From SYFY01 sp041752315 (GTDB lineage Bacteria > Pseudomonadota > Gammaproteobacteria > Pseudomonadales > Azotimanducaceae): 64,000 nt of DNA. A program made the translations under genes and the position numbers. The DNA is taken from NCBI GenBank assembly GCA_041752315.1, contig JBGSHJ010000060.1, positions 1-64,000 on the forward strand, written 5' to 3'. The notes under the pieces are model-generated. The model was not told the DNA's origin and ran no database searches. It worked only from the letters and a program-made list of their open reading frames with translations. Positions 52,870 to 62,111 of this stretch are shown in pieces (the stretch's first letter is position 1; each line of letters starts with the position of its first letter).

Positions 52870-53448
52870 TCAGGCGACCGTGTGTCTTTGGCGCCAGGCG
52901 CGAAGTCCCCAGGTAACGACATAGTCGATTCCTGAATACACGCCGAGCAATCCGAGCAGGAGGAATCCAGCCGGATCGAGCAGCAACCACAGCAGCCTGC
53001 TCAGTTCACCATAACCACTCAGTGCCAACAGCAACATGCCCATCACCACGACCTGTGCCACCGTATTGATCTTGCTGACGAGGGTCGGCGCGACCTCCAG
53101 TGCACCAAATCGAAAGCGATACATGGCAGCCCCACTCATGATGACAAGGTCGCGCACGACCACGATGATTGCAAGCCACAATGGCAGATGACCCTGCAGG
53201 GTCAACAGCGCTGCCAGGGCGACCACCAGCAGCTTGTCGGCGAGCGGGTCGAGCGTCGCACCCAGATCACTCTGCCACCCAAAACGTCGGGCAAGAAATC
53301 CGTCCAGCAGATCGGACACGCCGGCGATCACAAACAGCAGGAACGCCAGGCGATAGTCGGCCGACCAGAGTGACCAGATGATCGGCGCAACCAGAATGAT
53401 CCGGACCAGAGTCAGGAGATTGGGCAGCTGGACGATCAGTTTTGCCAT
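52870..53448 (-). CDS. CDP-alcohol phosphatidyltransferase family protein
   Basis: A 192-aa membrane enzyme. The active motif DLLDGFLARRFGWQSDLGATLD followed by PLADK fits D-G-x2-A-R-x8-G-x3-D-x3-D. Likely phosphatidylglycerophosphate synthase (PgsA) or a related transferase using CDP-diacylglycerol. The genes upstream (DUF2066) and downstream (hda) are its usual neighbours. The start overlaps the DUF2066 end by 13 nt. Confidence 0.88.
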   Translation of the reverse strand: MAKLIVQLPNLLTLVRIILVAPIIWSLWSADYRLAFLLFVIAGVSDLLDGFLARRFGWQSDLGATLDPLADKLLVVALAALLTLQGHLPLWLAIIVVVRDLVIMSGAAMYRFRFGALEVAPTLVSKINTVAQVVVMGMLLLALSGYGELSRLLWLLLDPAGFLLLGLLGVYSGIDYVVTWGLRAWRQRHTVA

Positions 53449-54749
53449 TGGTAGAGCCGGTCCGGATCCTGGCTCTCTTCGTCCATGACCAGCAGACCGT
53501 CGACGAGAAACAGGCGATCGAGCAACTGCGCAGCTGCCGGTGTCGTCAGGGAGAACTCGAGTCGATCCGGAGCCGAGCGCAGAAGATTCACCTGTTCGAC
53601 GTATTCCAGCCGGCCCAGATAACGCATCATCGTTGCGTAGTCCGTGACTTCACGAACTCCCGACACTCCAAACGCCAGCGACTGGACATTCACCCATGGC
53701 ACACCGAGAGTATCGGCCATTCGATCCACCACACGATCGACCAGTTGTACCGCCTGCTCTTCCACGGTGCCCTCCGCGATGCGGACAACATGACGCTCGG
53801 TGCCCCAGGCCATGCGGAACTGTTCGGCAACCAGCCCTGGTTCCGCGTCGGATGGAGTTTCCTCGGGCGGAGCACGCTTGACCACCGGAGCCATTTCCGT
53901 GGCAGGAGCCGCCACAACCTCACCGGGCGGGGCCATGTAACGCAATTCGCCCACCACCACCAGTTCCGTTTCGGCAGGGATGACCCCCGGCAGGAAGGGT
54001 TCTGGCGGTGGTTTTTCTGGCTCAAGCAGAAGATCCGTCCCACCAGGGTCCGCAGCATCTCCGTTCGGGACACGGCCTGCCGGAATCGATGCTGATTCGG
54101 TAGCTGACTCAACGACCGAAAAATTGGCCGCTCCCTGCAACGCGTCTGAACCAGAGCCGGTTTCGAGAGCGGGTTCTTCCGGCTCGCTCAACAGCAGCTG
54201 TCGGACCGGAATGTCATTTTCCGTGAAGTCCGGAACCGTGAGCCTGATTCCTCGAATCCAGGCTTGACGCTGCATGGCCAGTTCAGCGGGTTCACCCTTG
54301 GCAAGTGGCCTCCAGTTGCCGTCCTCCCCTTCCACCAGCAGATAGAACTTCACGGCCGGCCGACCGGATCCCCACACTGGCAGACCGGCCCGGCGGACGG
54401 TCGCCAGAGTCTGGGAAGGGTTGAACGACATCTTGACCCGTGGCTGCCGACGCCCATCCACGATTTCGGAATGATAGGAAAAGGTGCTGATGAGCCTGTC
54501 GGCGGCCACACCGGAAACATTCAGCGTCAGTGCATCGCCCTGGCCGGTGAGTCGTCCCAGAACCTGGCGAAATCCCTCATGAGCAGCAATGGCCCGGGCC
54601 GCGGGCGACTGGTTGGTCACCGGCACATCAGCGTCATACATCCAGCCGATGCGCTCGGCAGCCTGAATGGGTAACACGAAGCCTATCGCCGCAGTCAGGA
54701 CGATCAGTAACAGGGCCGCTGACCGGGGAGGTGTGTCAAGAACGCTCAT
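53436..54749 (-). CDS. DUF2066 domain protein, exported
   Basis: A 437-aa protein with an N-terminal signal segment (ALLLIVLTAAIGFVLPIQAA). The domain begins with the VPVTNQSPAARAIAAHEGF region typical of DUF2066. The middle (about 190-300) is Pro/Glu/Ala-rich and low-complexity. Function unknown. It is the first gene of a four-gene minus-strand set with the CDP-alcohol transferase, hda and the MurG-like gene. The -10-like TAGAAT 6 nt before its ATG hints at a leaderless message. Confidence 0.85.
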   Translation of the reverse strand: MSVLDTPPRSAALLLIVLTAAIGFVLPIQAAERIGWMYDADVPVTNQSPAARAIAAHEGFRQVLGRLTGQGDALTLNVSGVAADRLISTFSYHSEIVDGRRQPRVKMSFNPSQTLATVRRAGLPVWGSGRPAVKFYLLVEGEDGNWRPLAKGEPAELAMQRQAWIRGIRLTVPDFTENDIPVRQLLLSEPEEPALETGSGSDALQGAANFSVVESATESASIPAGRVPNGDAADPGGTDLLLEPEKPPPEPFLPGVIPAETELVVVGELRYMAPPGEVVAAPATEMAPVVKRAPPEETPSDAEPGLVAEQFRMAWGTERHVVRIAEGTVEEQAVQLVDRVVDRMADTLGVPWVNVQSLAFGVSGVREVTDYATMMRYLGRLEYVEQVNLLRSAPDRLEFSLTTPAAAQLLDRLFLVDGLLVMDEESQDPDRLYQWQN

Positions 54750-54755
54750 GGCCGA

Positions 54756-54793
54756 ATTCTAACCCAATCGCCTTCGACAGCCTGAGTTAGAAT
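54756..54793. promoter_or_regulatory. Inverted repeat carrying two divergent TAGAAT elements
   Basis: ATTCTAAC (54756-54763) and GTTAGAAT (54786-54793) are perfect inverted copies 22 nt apart in the 71-bp gap between DUF2066 (minus) and purM (plus). Each half provides a TAGAAT -10 pointing outwards. The arrangement could be back-to-back promoters, an operator, or both. -35 boxes are not clear. Confidence 0.45.
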
Positions 54794-54820
54794 GCCGCGG
54801 CCCGCGCAGAAGACCGGAAC

Positions 54821-55852
54821 ATGCCCGAACCCAGATCCCTGACCTACAAAGATGCCGGTGTCGATACACACGCCGGAGCCGAACTTGTGCAACGCATCAA
54901 GGGGGCCGCAGCGCGAACTGCCCGACCCGAACTGCTGGGTGGCCTCGGCGGTTTTGCCGCCATGGCCGAGATACCGGCCGGATACAGACGCCCGGTGATC
55001 GTGACCGGTACCGATGGAGTGGGCACCAAACTCAAACTCGCCTTCGATCATGACCGTCATGACACCATCGGCCAGGACCTGGTCGCCATGTGCGTGAACG
55101 ATATCCTCGTCAACGGTGCCGAACCTTTCCTGTTTCTCGACTATTACGCCACCGGCAAGCTGGACGTGGATACCGCAGCCAGGGTCGTCATTGGCATCGC
55201 ACGCGCCTGTGAGCTGGCGGGTTGTTCGCTGGTCGGCGGAGAAACCGCAGAAATGCCGGGGTTCTATCAACCTGGCGAATACGATCTGGCCGGCTTTGGC
55301 ATCGGTATCGTCGAGTACGACAGGATCGTCAACGGAACCCTCATCGAGGCCGGTAACGCGCTGATCGGTCTGCCCAGTTCCGGCCCGCACTCGAATGGAT
55401 TTTCGCTGATCCGTCGCATCCTGCAGCAGCAGGGTCCAACCCCTGACACCACACTGATGGACCAGTTGCTGGCACCGACCCGGATCTATGTGAAAAGTGT
55501 TCGTGCCATGCTGGCAACCCACACCGTTCACGGGATGGTGCATATCACCGGCGGTGGCTTCTGGGAAAATATACCTCGCATGTTCACGAAGCCAGGTCTC
55601 GCGGCACGCATCGACGTTTCTGCCTGGAAGTGGCCCGATGTGTTTGCCTGGCTGCAGCAGGCAGGCAATGTTGCTGAACGCGAAATGCTGGCCACCTTCA
55701 ACTGTGGCATCGGTTACATCATCTGCCTGCCCGCGGGGAACGCGGCGAGCGCAATGGCCATTCTTCGTGAGAATGGCGAGGCGCCAGTCCTGATCGGGGA
55801 CGTGGTCCCGGTCGGAACGCAGCCCCGCGCGCACGAGATCATCGTCAGCTGA
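54821..55852 (+). CDS. purM: Phosphoribosylformylglycinamidine cyclo-ligase
   Basis: A 343-aa AIR synthetase, step five of purine synthesis. It begins LTYKDAGVDTHAGAELVQRIK and has GTDGVGTKLK, VGGETAEMPGFY and HSNGFSLIRR. purN does not follow; a HAD phosphatase does. Confidence 0.97.
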   Translation: MPEPRSLTYKDAGVDTHAGAELVQRIKGAAARTARPELLGGLGGFAAMAEIPAGYRRPVIVTGTDGVGTKLKLAFDHDRHDTIGQDLVAMCVNDILVNGAEPFLFLDYYATGKLDVDTAARVVIGIARACELAGCSLVGGETAEMPGFYQPGEYDLAGFGIGIVEYDRIVNGTLIEAGNALIGLPSSGPHSNGFSLIRRILQQQGPTPDTTLMDQLLAPTRIYVKSVRAMLATHTVHGMVHITGGGFWENIPRMFTKPGLAARIDVSAWKWPDVFAWLQQAGNVAEREMLATFNCGIGYIICLPAGNAASAMAILRENGEAPVLIGDVVPVGTQPRAHEIIVS

Positions 55853-55853
55853 G

Positions 55854-56555
55854 ATGTCGCGAATCGTCGCGTCCGGCCGATTCAGGACACCGGCCGCCGT
55901 TGTCTTCGACATGGACGGCCTGCTGCTTGATTCAGAGCGTCTGGCGCGAGATACGTTCGTCGCCGCATGCAACGAACACGGTTATCAGCCGGACCTGGAG
56001 ATCTATCGCCAGGTGGTTGGCTCTACCTACGGCGCCACCCAGGTCATTCTGCGCGAAGGTTATGGTCCTGATTTCCCGTTTGAACAGATCTACGCACGCT
56101 GGGGCGAGCGGTACGACGCACACGTTCACCACCTGCCGGTGGACACGAAGACGGGTGCCCGCGAGATCCTGGAAACCCTCACTGAAGCCGGTATACCACG
56201 GGCGTTGGCCACTTCAACCCGTCGGACCAATGCACTGGTCAAACTGAAGCTCGCGGAACTGGACCATTGTTTTGTGCACCTTGTGTGCGGTGGTGAAACC
56301 AGGCAAGGCAAGCCACATCCTGATCCTTACCTGCGCGCCTGCGAACTGCTGGGTGAATCGCCGTCCGACTGCTGGGCACTGGAAGACTCGATGAACGGAA
56401 CCCGTGCGGCACTCGCCGCCGGTCTCACCGTTTTCCAGGTTCCTGATCTAGTATTCCCGGAAGAACACGAACGCGACCTCGGCCAGCACCTGGTGCATTC
56501 CCTGCACGACATCCGCACACTGTTTCTGGAGTTGCAACGCTGGAGAGCAGGATGA
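55854..56555 (+). CDS. HAD-superfamily phosphatase
   Basis: A 233-aa beta-phosphoglucomutase-like HAD protein. Motif I is VFDMDGLLLDSE, motif II ATSTRR, motif III the Lys in QGKPHPDPY and motif IV LEDSMNG. The substrate is unknown. It starts 1 nt after the purM stop and overlaps the molybdoenzyme gene as ATGA. Confidence 0.88.
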   Translation: MSRIVASGRFRTPAAVVFDMDGLLLDSERLARDTFVAACNEHGYQPDLEIYRQVVGSTYGATQVILREGYGPDFPFEQIYARWGERYDAHVHHLPVDTKTGAREILETLTEAGIPRALATSTRRTNALVKLKLAELDHCFVHLVCGGETRQGKPHPDPYLRACELLGESPSDCWALEDSMNGTRAALAAGLTVFQVPDLVFPEEHERDLGQHLVHSLHDIRTLFLELQRWRAG

Positions 56556-58597
56556 CACGATTCATCAGGACCAATTGTCCACGCGACTGTTACGACGGTT
56601 GCGGAATCCGGGTCGAGATACGTGAAAGTGGTCCGCATCGTGTGCTTGGCGATCCGGATCACCCGGTTTCGAGAGGCAAGCTGTGCAGCAAATGTGCCGT
56701 GGCCTACAACGGTGTCTGGCAGGACCCGACGGCCCGCCTGTTGATGCCCCTTAAACGAACCGGCAGGAAGGGAAGTGGATCCTTTACTGCGATCGGCTGG
56801 GACGAGGCGCTTGCCACCATTGCTTCCGAAACCCGGAAAACCCTCGATGCGGCTGGCGGATCAGCCATCTTGCATACTCACTATTCCGGCACCCTCGGTC
56901 TGATTGGTTACCTGTTCCCGAATCGATTCTTCAATCATCTCGGAGCGTCCGAAGTTGACCCGGACACCATCTGCAACGCAGCGGGGCACGTTGCGTGGAC
57001 ACTTCTGTTCGGCAATTCCGTGCAAGGGTTCGACCCTCGCACTGCGGTCAACGCTCGATGCATCCTGGTCTGGGGGGCCAACCCTTCGCATTCGGCACCT
57101 CACGCGCACGAACACTGGTTACCTGAATCCGGGGCCAGGATCATCGTGATCGATCCCACTCTGACCGACACCGCACGTGCTGCGGACCTGCACCTGCGGC
57201 CACGACCTGGCAGCGATGCGGCGCTGGCATTCTGCCTGTTGCACTGCCTGCAGAAGAACGGCCACTTTGACCAAGCATTCATCGACAGGCACACCATCGG
57301 TCTGGCTGAAATCAGCGGTGCCATCGCAACAGCAACCCCGGAGTGGGGTGAATTGCAGACCGGGATACCCGCTGACGACATCCGTCTGGCTGCAGCAATC
57401 TATGGAACCGGACCATCGCTGTTGTGGTGTGGTCAGGCGCTGCAGCGACAGGCACAAGGTGGCAACATCATGCGCGCCATCGGCTTGTTGCCGGCGTTGA
57501 CTGGCAATATCGGCAAACCAGGTGCGGGGTTCTACTATCTCAACGTCACCCCCTTGTTTGCCGGCATCGACCTGGCTGGTCTCGCCGGTGCGCGGCTCAA
57601 GCCCATCGCATCTGCCGGAGGACAAGGTGGCAAGAAGGTGAGCCATATGGCACTGGCAACGCGCCTCGCCACAGAGGAGTTCCGTCAGCTGTTTGTCTGG
57701 AACACCAATCCGGTGGCTTCCGCGCCGGCGCAGAACAAGCTGAAGTCGGCGCTCGTGCGGGAGGATCTGTTCACGGTCGTCATCGATCCCTTCATGACGG
57801 ACACGGCCCACTACGCTGACATCGTGTTGCCGGCCGCAAGTTTTCTGGAATTTGACGACATCACGTTCAGCTACTTCCACCTGCACATCGGTGCGCAGCG
57901 CAAGGTCATGGAACCGCTCGGTGAATCATTGCCAAACGCGGAGATCTTTCGCCGGCTGGCAGCCGCCTTGCAACTCGACGAACCGGCGTTGTACGAATCC
58001 GATGTAGACCTGATCGATCAGATCATGGCGCAGATGAATGTCGGGCTGGATTTTGCGGCACTCGCAGCGCGTGGTTACACAACGGTGGGTGTCAACACGC
58101 AGACCTTCTGGGCCGATCTGCAGTTTGCAACGCCGAGTGGCAAGATCGAGATCGTGTCCGAGCAGGCCGTCTTGATGGGTTTGCCCCGGGTGCCGCTGCC
58201 GCGTGTTGATGAGCCATCCAACCAGGGGCAGTTCCGTTTGCTGACCCCATCCTCACGCTTTCGGCTGAACGACTCCTACGCCAATGATCCCCACCTCGAA
58301 ACTCTGGCTGGACCTGCGCGTGTTCACATGCACCCGGCAGACGCAACGCGCCTGGCCTTGAAGGAAGGCGACCGCGCACACGTCTCGAGTGCAGAGGGAG
58401 CCATTGAACTGGCAGTGCATATCGACATGAATGTGCTGCCTGGAACTGCGCTTTCGTACAAGGGTCGCTGGCTTTCGCGTGAAGACTCAGGAAGCAACGT
58501 CAACGTATTGCACTCGCCGGTTGCCGCAGATATGGGCGACAGCACCAGCGTACATTCAACCCTGGTGTCACTACGGCTGGCGACCGGCGATCCATAG
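56552..58597 (+). CDS. Molybdopterin-dependent oxidoreductase, cytoplasmic (BisC-like)
   Basis: A 681-aa enzyme of the DMSO reductase superfamily. A [4Fe-4S] motif opens it: Cys9, Cys13, Cys17 and Cys45 (CPRDCYDGC…C). The NPxxSAP region and later WNTNPVASAPAQNKL and the C-terminal SRFRLNDSYAN block bind the two pterins. No Tat signal precedes the cysteines, so it is cytoplasmic. The substrate and electron partner are not evident; no iron-sulfur or membrane subunit is adjacent. The translational coupling to a HAD phosphatase is unusual. Confidence 0.87.
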   Translation: MTRFIRTNCPRDCYDGCGIRVEIRESGPHRVLGDPDHPVSRGKLCSKCAVAYNGVWQDPTARLLMPLKRTGRKGSGSFTAIGWDEALATIASETRKTLDAAGGSAILHTHYSGTLGLIGYLFPNRFFNHLGASEVDPDTICNAAGHVAWTLLFGNSVQGFDPRTAVNARCILVWGANPSHSAPHAHEHWLPESGARIIVIDPTLTDTARAADLHLRPRPGSDAALAFCLLHCLQKNGHFDQAFIDRHTIGLAEISGAIATATPEWGELQTGIPADDIRLAAAIYGTGPSLLWCGQALQRQAQGGNIMRAIGLLPALTGNIGKPGAGFYYLNVTPLFAGIDLAGLAGARLKPIASAGGQGGKKVSHMALATRLATEEFRQLFVWNTNPVASAPAQNKLKSALVREDLFTVVIDPFMTDTAHYADIVLPAASFLEFDDITFSYFHLHIGAQRKVMEPLGESLPNAEIFRRLAAALQLDEPALYESDVDLIDQIMAQMNVGLDFAALAARGYTTVGVNTQTFWADLQFATPSGKIEIVSEQAVLMGLPRVPLPRVDEPSNQGQFRLLTPSSRFRLNDSYANDPHLETLAGPARVHMHPADATRLALKEGDRAHVSSAEGAIELAVHIDMNVLPGTALSYKGRWLSREDSGSNVNVLHSPVAADMGDSTSVHSTLVSLRLATGDP

Positions 58598-58838
58598 CCT
58601 GTCCCGGACCGGCCACCTTCATCCACGGGAACAGATTCCGATGCAAGTACCACGACGTGGACGGGCATCATGGGCGGGACGTGGGCACACTACTGGCGGT
58701 TCATCATCAGGTGCGGCTAGCCGCTTTGCGCTTAAGCCATTGCTAGACCGTCGGGCCTTGCGCGAACATTGGCCTGACACTGTGGACGACGAGGTTTGCG
58801 TCAGCAAGCGGGCCCATCACCATCGCCAGGATTCAACC

Positions 58839-59906
58839 ATGTCCAGCTTCTCCAGCATTCCGATCATTGACGTTGGCGACCTTAACGAAGTCCGCTCAGT
58901 GCCCCCTGCGCTGGCCGATCAACTGACGCGTACCAGCCACGAGATCGGCTTTTTTCTGGCGGCGGGTCATGGTGTCGACCCGGCTGTGGTGGAGGATGTC
59001 TTCGACCTCATGCGGCGCTTTTTCGCTTTGCCGGAATCGACGAAGAGACTGATCGACAAGCAGGCATCGCCGCACTTTCGCGGCTGGGAGCCGGTTGGCA
59101 GCGAATACACGAACAATCGTACCGACTTCCGCGAGCAGATCGACATATGGAGCGAGTGGCCGGTTGCCCAGTGCCCACCGTCTTCGCGCAACCGCTACCT
59201 CCGTCTGCTGGGTCCCAATCAATGGTTGCCCGACACGATCCTGCCAGGACACAGAGACATCTCGTTACGCTGGATGCGTGAACTGGGCGCGCTGGCAGAC
59301 CGCCTGCTCAGTGCTTTGGCAACAGGCCTGGGTCTTGCGCCTGACCATTTCCGTCGCCTCTTTGGAGCCCAGCCGATGTCGTTGTCGAAGTTCATTCACT
59401 ATCCGCCCACACCGGTTGGTGAGGCCGGAGTGAACGCACATCACGACACCGGCTACCTGACGGTCCTGGCTCCTGGATCGACACCCGGATTGCAGGTCCA
59501 GAATCACGACGGCGACTGGATCGACGTGCCCCAGGTCAAGGACGCCTTTGTCATCAATCTGGGTGAAGCCCTGCAGCTTGCAACCGGGAACTTCCTGGTG
59601 GCTACACCGCATCGTGTGATTACCGACCGGGAGCGGTACTCGGCTGGCTATTTTTTCGGCCCCTCACTGGATGTCCGTCTGCAACCCATCCAATTGCACC
59701 CGCGTTTTGCCGAAACGGTGGCCGCCAGCCCCCATCACGCCTCGGCGGGTCTCATGGCTCTCAAGGAGGAGACAGAGATGGGCGTTGGCGACATGGCCAG
59801 TTCAACACAGCCCGACACTTATGGTGATCAGCTGTGGAACTACTTTTCACGCAGCTACCCGGAGCAGATGGCCCGCTACCACTCCCTGTCTCAAGCACTG
59901 GTTTGA
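58839..59906 (+). CDS. 2-oxoglutarate/Fe(II) oxygenase (isopenicillin N synthase family)
   Basis: A 355-aa oxygenase. N-terminal IPIIDVGDL and the SHEIGFFLAAGHGVD region fit the DIOX_N fold. The iron triad is HHD (near residues 201-203) with a distal His in ATPHRV, and the 2-oxoglutarate Arg is in RYSAGYFF. The family covers plant-like hydroxylases, ethylene-forming and IPNS enzymes; the substrate is unknown. 58598-58838 upstream has no gene I can see. It may be co-transcribed with the lipid genes that follow. Confidence 0.87.
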   Translation: MSSFSSIPIIDVGDLNEVRSVPPALADQLTRTSHEIGFFLAAGHGVDPAVVEDVFDLMRRFFALPESTKRLIDKQASPHFRGWEPVGSEYTNNRTDFREQIDIWSEWPVAQCPPSSRNRYLRLLGPNQWLPDTILPGHRDISLRWMRELGALADRLLSALATGLGLAPDHFRRLFGAQPMSLSKFIHYPPTPVGEAGVNAHHDTGYLTVLAPGSTPGLQVQNHDGDWIDVPQVKDAFVINLGEALQLATGNFLVATPHRVITDRERYSAGYFFGPSLDVRLQPIQLHPRFAETVAASPHHASAGLMALKEETEMGVGDMASSTQPDTYGDQLWNYFSRSYPEQMARYHSLSQALV

Positions 59907-59950
59907 CCGTGAGACATACGGACCCACTCCTTCCGATACGTTCCAACACG

Positions 59951-61276
59951 ATGTCAGGTTGGCCGCGCCGGGTGGCAGTGGTTGGCTCCGGAATCTCCGG
60001 TCTGTCGGTCGCACACGGGTTGACCGGATCTGCCAACGTGACGCTGTTCGAGGCCGGGAGCTACTTTGGTGGACACACCAATACCGTCGACATCGAACTT
60101 GATGGCACGCGCCACGGTGTCGATACCGGTTTCCTGGTACTGAACGAACGCACCTATCCCGGTCTGTTGAAACTGTTCAGCACACTCGGTGTGGCGATCG
60201 CCAGATCGGACATGTCCTTTTCCGTGTGTGTACCCGACATCGGGCTGGAGTGGAGCGGCAGCAACCTGAACACCGTGTTTGCACAGCGCAGCAACCTGTT
60301 GCGGCCACGCTTCTGGGGCATGCTCGCCGAGATCCTGCGCTTCCATCGGCTGGCCACCACTCTGGCGAACACCACGGACCCGACAGCACTGGACGAGGCC
60401 ATCGGCGACTTCCTGCACCGACACCACTTCTCGACGACGTTCTGCGACTGGTATTTCCTGCCGATGATCGGCTGTATCTGGTCATGCCCGACGGACCAGA
60501 TGCTCAGGTTTCCGGTCTCGACCATGATTCGATTCTGCCACAATCACGGCCTGCTCCAGCTGGCCGGGCGGCCGCAGTGGTATACCGTACAAGGTGGTGC
60601 GCGCAACTACGTGCGGGAGCTGTTGAAGACAATACCCGATGCGCGGCTGAACACACCCGTCAGACGCGTGCGCAGGTCAATGCAGGGAGACGGCGAGACG
60701 GCGGTATACATCACCACCGACGCTGGCACCGAACGTTTTGATGAAGTGGTGCTGGCCTGCCACAGCGATGAGTCGCTGGCACTGCTGGCCGATGCCAGCC
60801 CTGCCGAGCGCAGGACACTGGCAGCCATTCGTTACCATCGCAACCGGGCAGTGCTGCACACGGACCGGTTGCTGTTGCCAAGCCGCAAGCTGGCGTGGGC
60901 AGCCTGGAACTACGAACGCGCGGCTGCCGATTCACGCGAACAGAGCTCGGTCTGTCTGCACTACCTGCTCAACCGGTTGCAGCCGTTGCCGTTTACCACA
61001 CCGGTCATCGTGTCACTGAATCCGTTGACCGAACCACGCGCCGACACCGTGCATGCGGAGTTTGCATATGCACACCCGGTGTTTGATCATGACGCGATCG
61101 CCGCACAACAGCAGTTGCCAACTTTGCAGGGACAGCAGCACACCTGGTTCTGTGGAGCGTGGACCGGCTACGGCTTTCACGAAGATGGCCTCAGCTCCGG
61201 TCAGGCGGTGGTGCAGGCACTGCAACAGCGTTGGTCGGACGCGTCCATGATCGCGTCGTCCGGGCAGATGTCATGA
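59951..61276 (+). CDS. FAD/NAD(P)-binding amine-oxidase-like protein
   Basis: A 441-aa flavoprotein. The dinucleotide loop is VAVVGSGISGLSVAHGL, followed by GHTNTVD with a covalent- or FAD-binding context, and a C-terminal FCGAWTGYGFHEDGLSSG. This subgroup stands before DUF1365 and a cyclopropane-fatty-acid synthase homologue in many proteobacteria and is linked to modified or furan fatty acids. The start ATG 59951 is preferred; the frame is open to 59834 inside the previous gene. Confidence 0.9.
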   Translation: MSGWPRRVAVVGSGISGLSVAHGLTGSANVTLFEAGSYFGGHTNTVDIELDGTRHGVDTGFLVLNERTYPGLLKLFSTLGVAIARSDMSFSVCVPDIGLEWSGSNLNTVFAQRSNLLRPRFWGMLAEILRFHRLATTLANTTDPTALDEAIGDFLHRHHFSTTFCDWYFLPMIGCIWSCPTDQMLRFPVSTMIRFCHNHGLLQLAGRPQWYTVQGGARNYVRELLKTIPDARLNTPVRRVRRSMQGDGETAVYITTDAGTERFDEVVLACHSDESLALLADASPAERRTLAAIRYHRNRAVLHTDRLLLPSRKLAWAAWNYERAAADSREQSSVCLHYLLNRLQPLPFTTPVIVSLNPLTEPRADTVHAEFAYAHPVFDHDAIAAQQQLPTLQGQQHTWFCGAWTGYGFHEDGLSSGQAVVQALQQRWSDASMIASSGQMS

Positions 61277-62070
61277 CCAGAACCGCCGCTCAAGCGTTCA
61301 TCGGCACCGGCCGTGTACGCCACACACGCCTGCGTCCAGTCATCCACCGTTTTGTGTATCCAACCTGCTTTCTCCTGCTGCCGATGCGCAGTCTGCGCAG
61401 CACACCCAGCCCGGCTTTGATCCGCAACCGCTTTGGCCTGATCAGTTTTTTTGACTGCGACCACGGCGACGGGCGCGCCGACAGCCTGGCCTGGCTGGAC
61501 GATGTACTGAAGCGGGAGGGTGTCCGCAATGCTGATGGCGAGGTATGGTTGCACTGTTATCCGCGTGTACTGGGTTTTGCCTTCAAGCCGGTGAGCTTCT
61601 GGTACTGTCACCGCAAGGATGGTGCGCTGGCCGCAGTGGTCGTGGAAGTCAACAACACGTTTGGTGAACGCCACTGTTATCTGCTGGACGGCCCTGAGGT
61701 CGCATTTGACCGCGAGCTTCGTATCAGCAAGGTCTTTCACGTATCACCATTCTGCGAAGTGAAGGGCAGTTACCGATTCCAGTTCATGTGCCCGGTCGAG
61801 CGTATCGGTACTACCGTAGATTTCACTCAGGCACCGCGCACGTTCGTACGCATCGACCACCACGACGACGACGGACTGTTCATCCGAACCAGCGTCTCAG
61901 GCAGTTTGCAACCGCTGTCCCGCGCCCGCGGCCGCGCAGCATTTCTGGCCATGCCTCTGCTCACGCTGGGTATCGTTGTCCGCATTCACTGGCAAGCGTT
62001 TCGCCTGTTCATCAGGCGTGTACCGGTAATCCACAAGCCACCCGCTCCGAAGTCCTTCCTGACTCGTTGA
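61273..62070 (+). CDS. DUF1365 family protein
   Basis: A 265-aa protein with RHTRLRPVIHRFVYPTCFLLL at the start and CYPRVLGFAFKPVSFWYCH in the middle, the signature of DUF1365. Function unproven; always found with the preceding flavoprotein and the fatty-acid methyltransferase. ATGA overlap with the upstream gene. Confidence 0.9.
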   Translation: MTRTAAQAFIGTGRVRHTRLRPVIHRFVYPTCFLLLPMRSLRSTPSPALIRNRFGLISFFDCDHGDGRADSLAWLDDVLKREGVRNADGEVWLHCYPRVLGFAFKPVSFWYCHRKDGALAAVVVEVNNTFGERHCYLLDGPEVAFDRELRISKVFHVSPFCEVKGSYRFQFMCPVERIGTTVDFTQAPRTFVRIDHHDDDGLFIRTSVSGSLQPLSRARGRAAFLAMPLLTLGIVVRIHWQAFRLFIRRVPVIHKPPAPKSFLTR

Positions 62071-62111
62071 GGCCAGCGTACTGGAGTATCCGCTATCAAC
62101 AGGCTGACACC

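Noticed and set aside
61788..62111. N-terminal extension of the cyclopropane synthase homologue
   Set aside because: It overlaps DUF1365 in another frame and lacks similarity; ATG 62112 gives a normal start.
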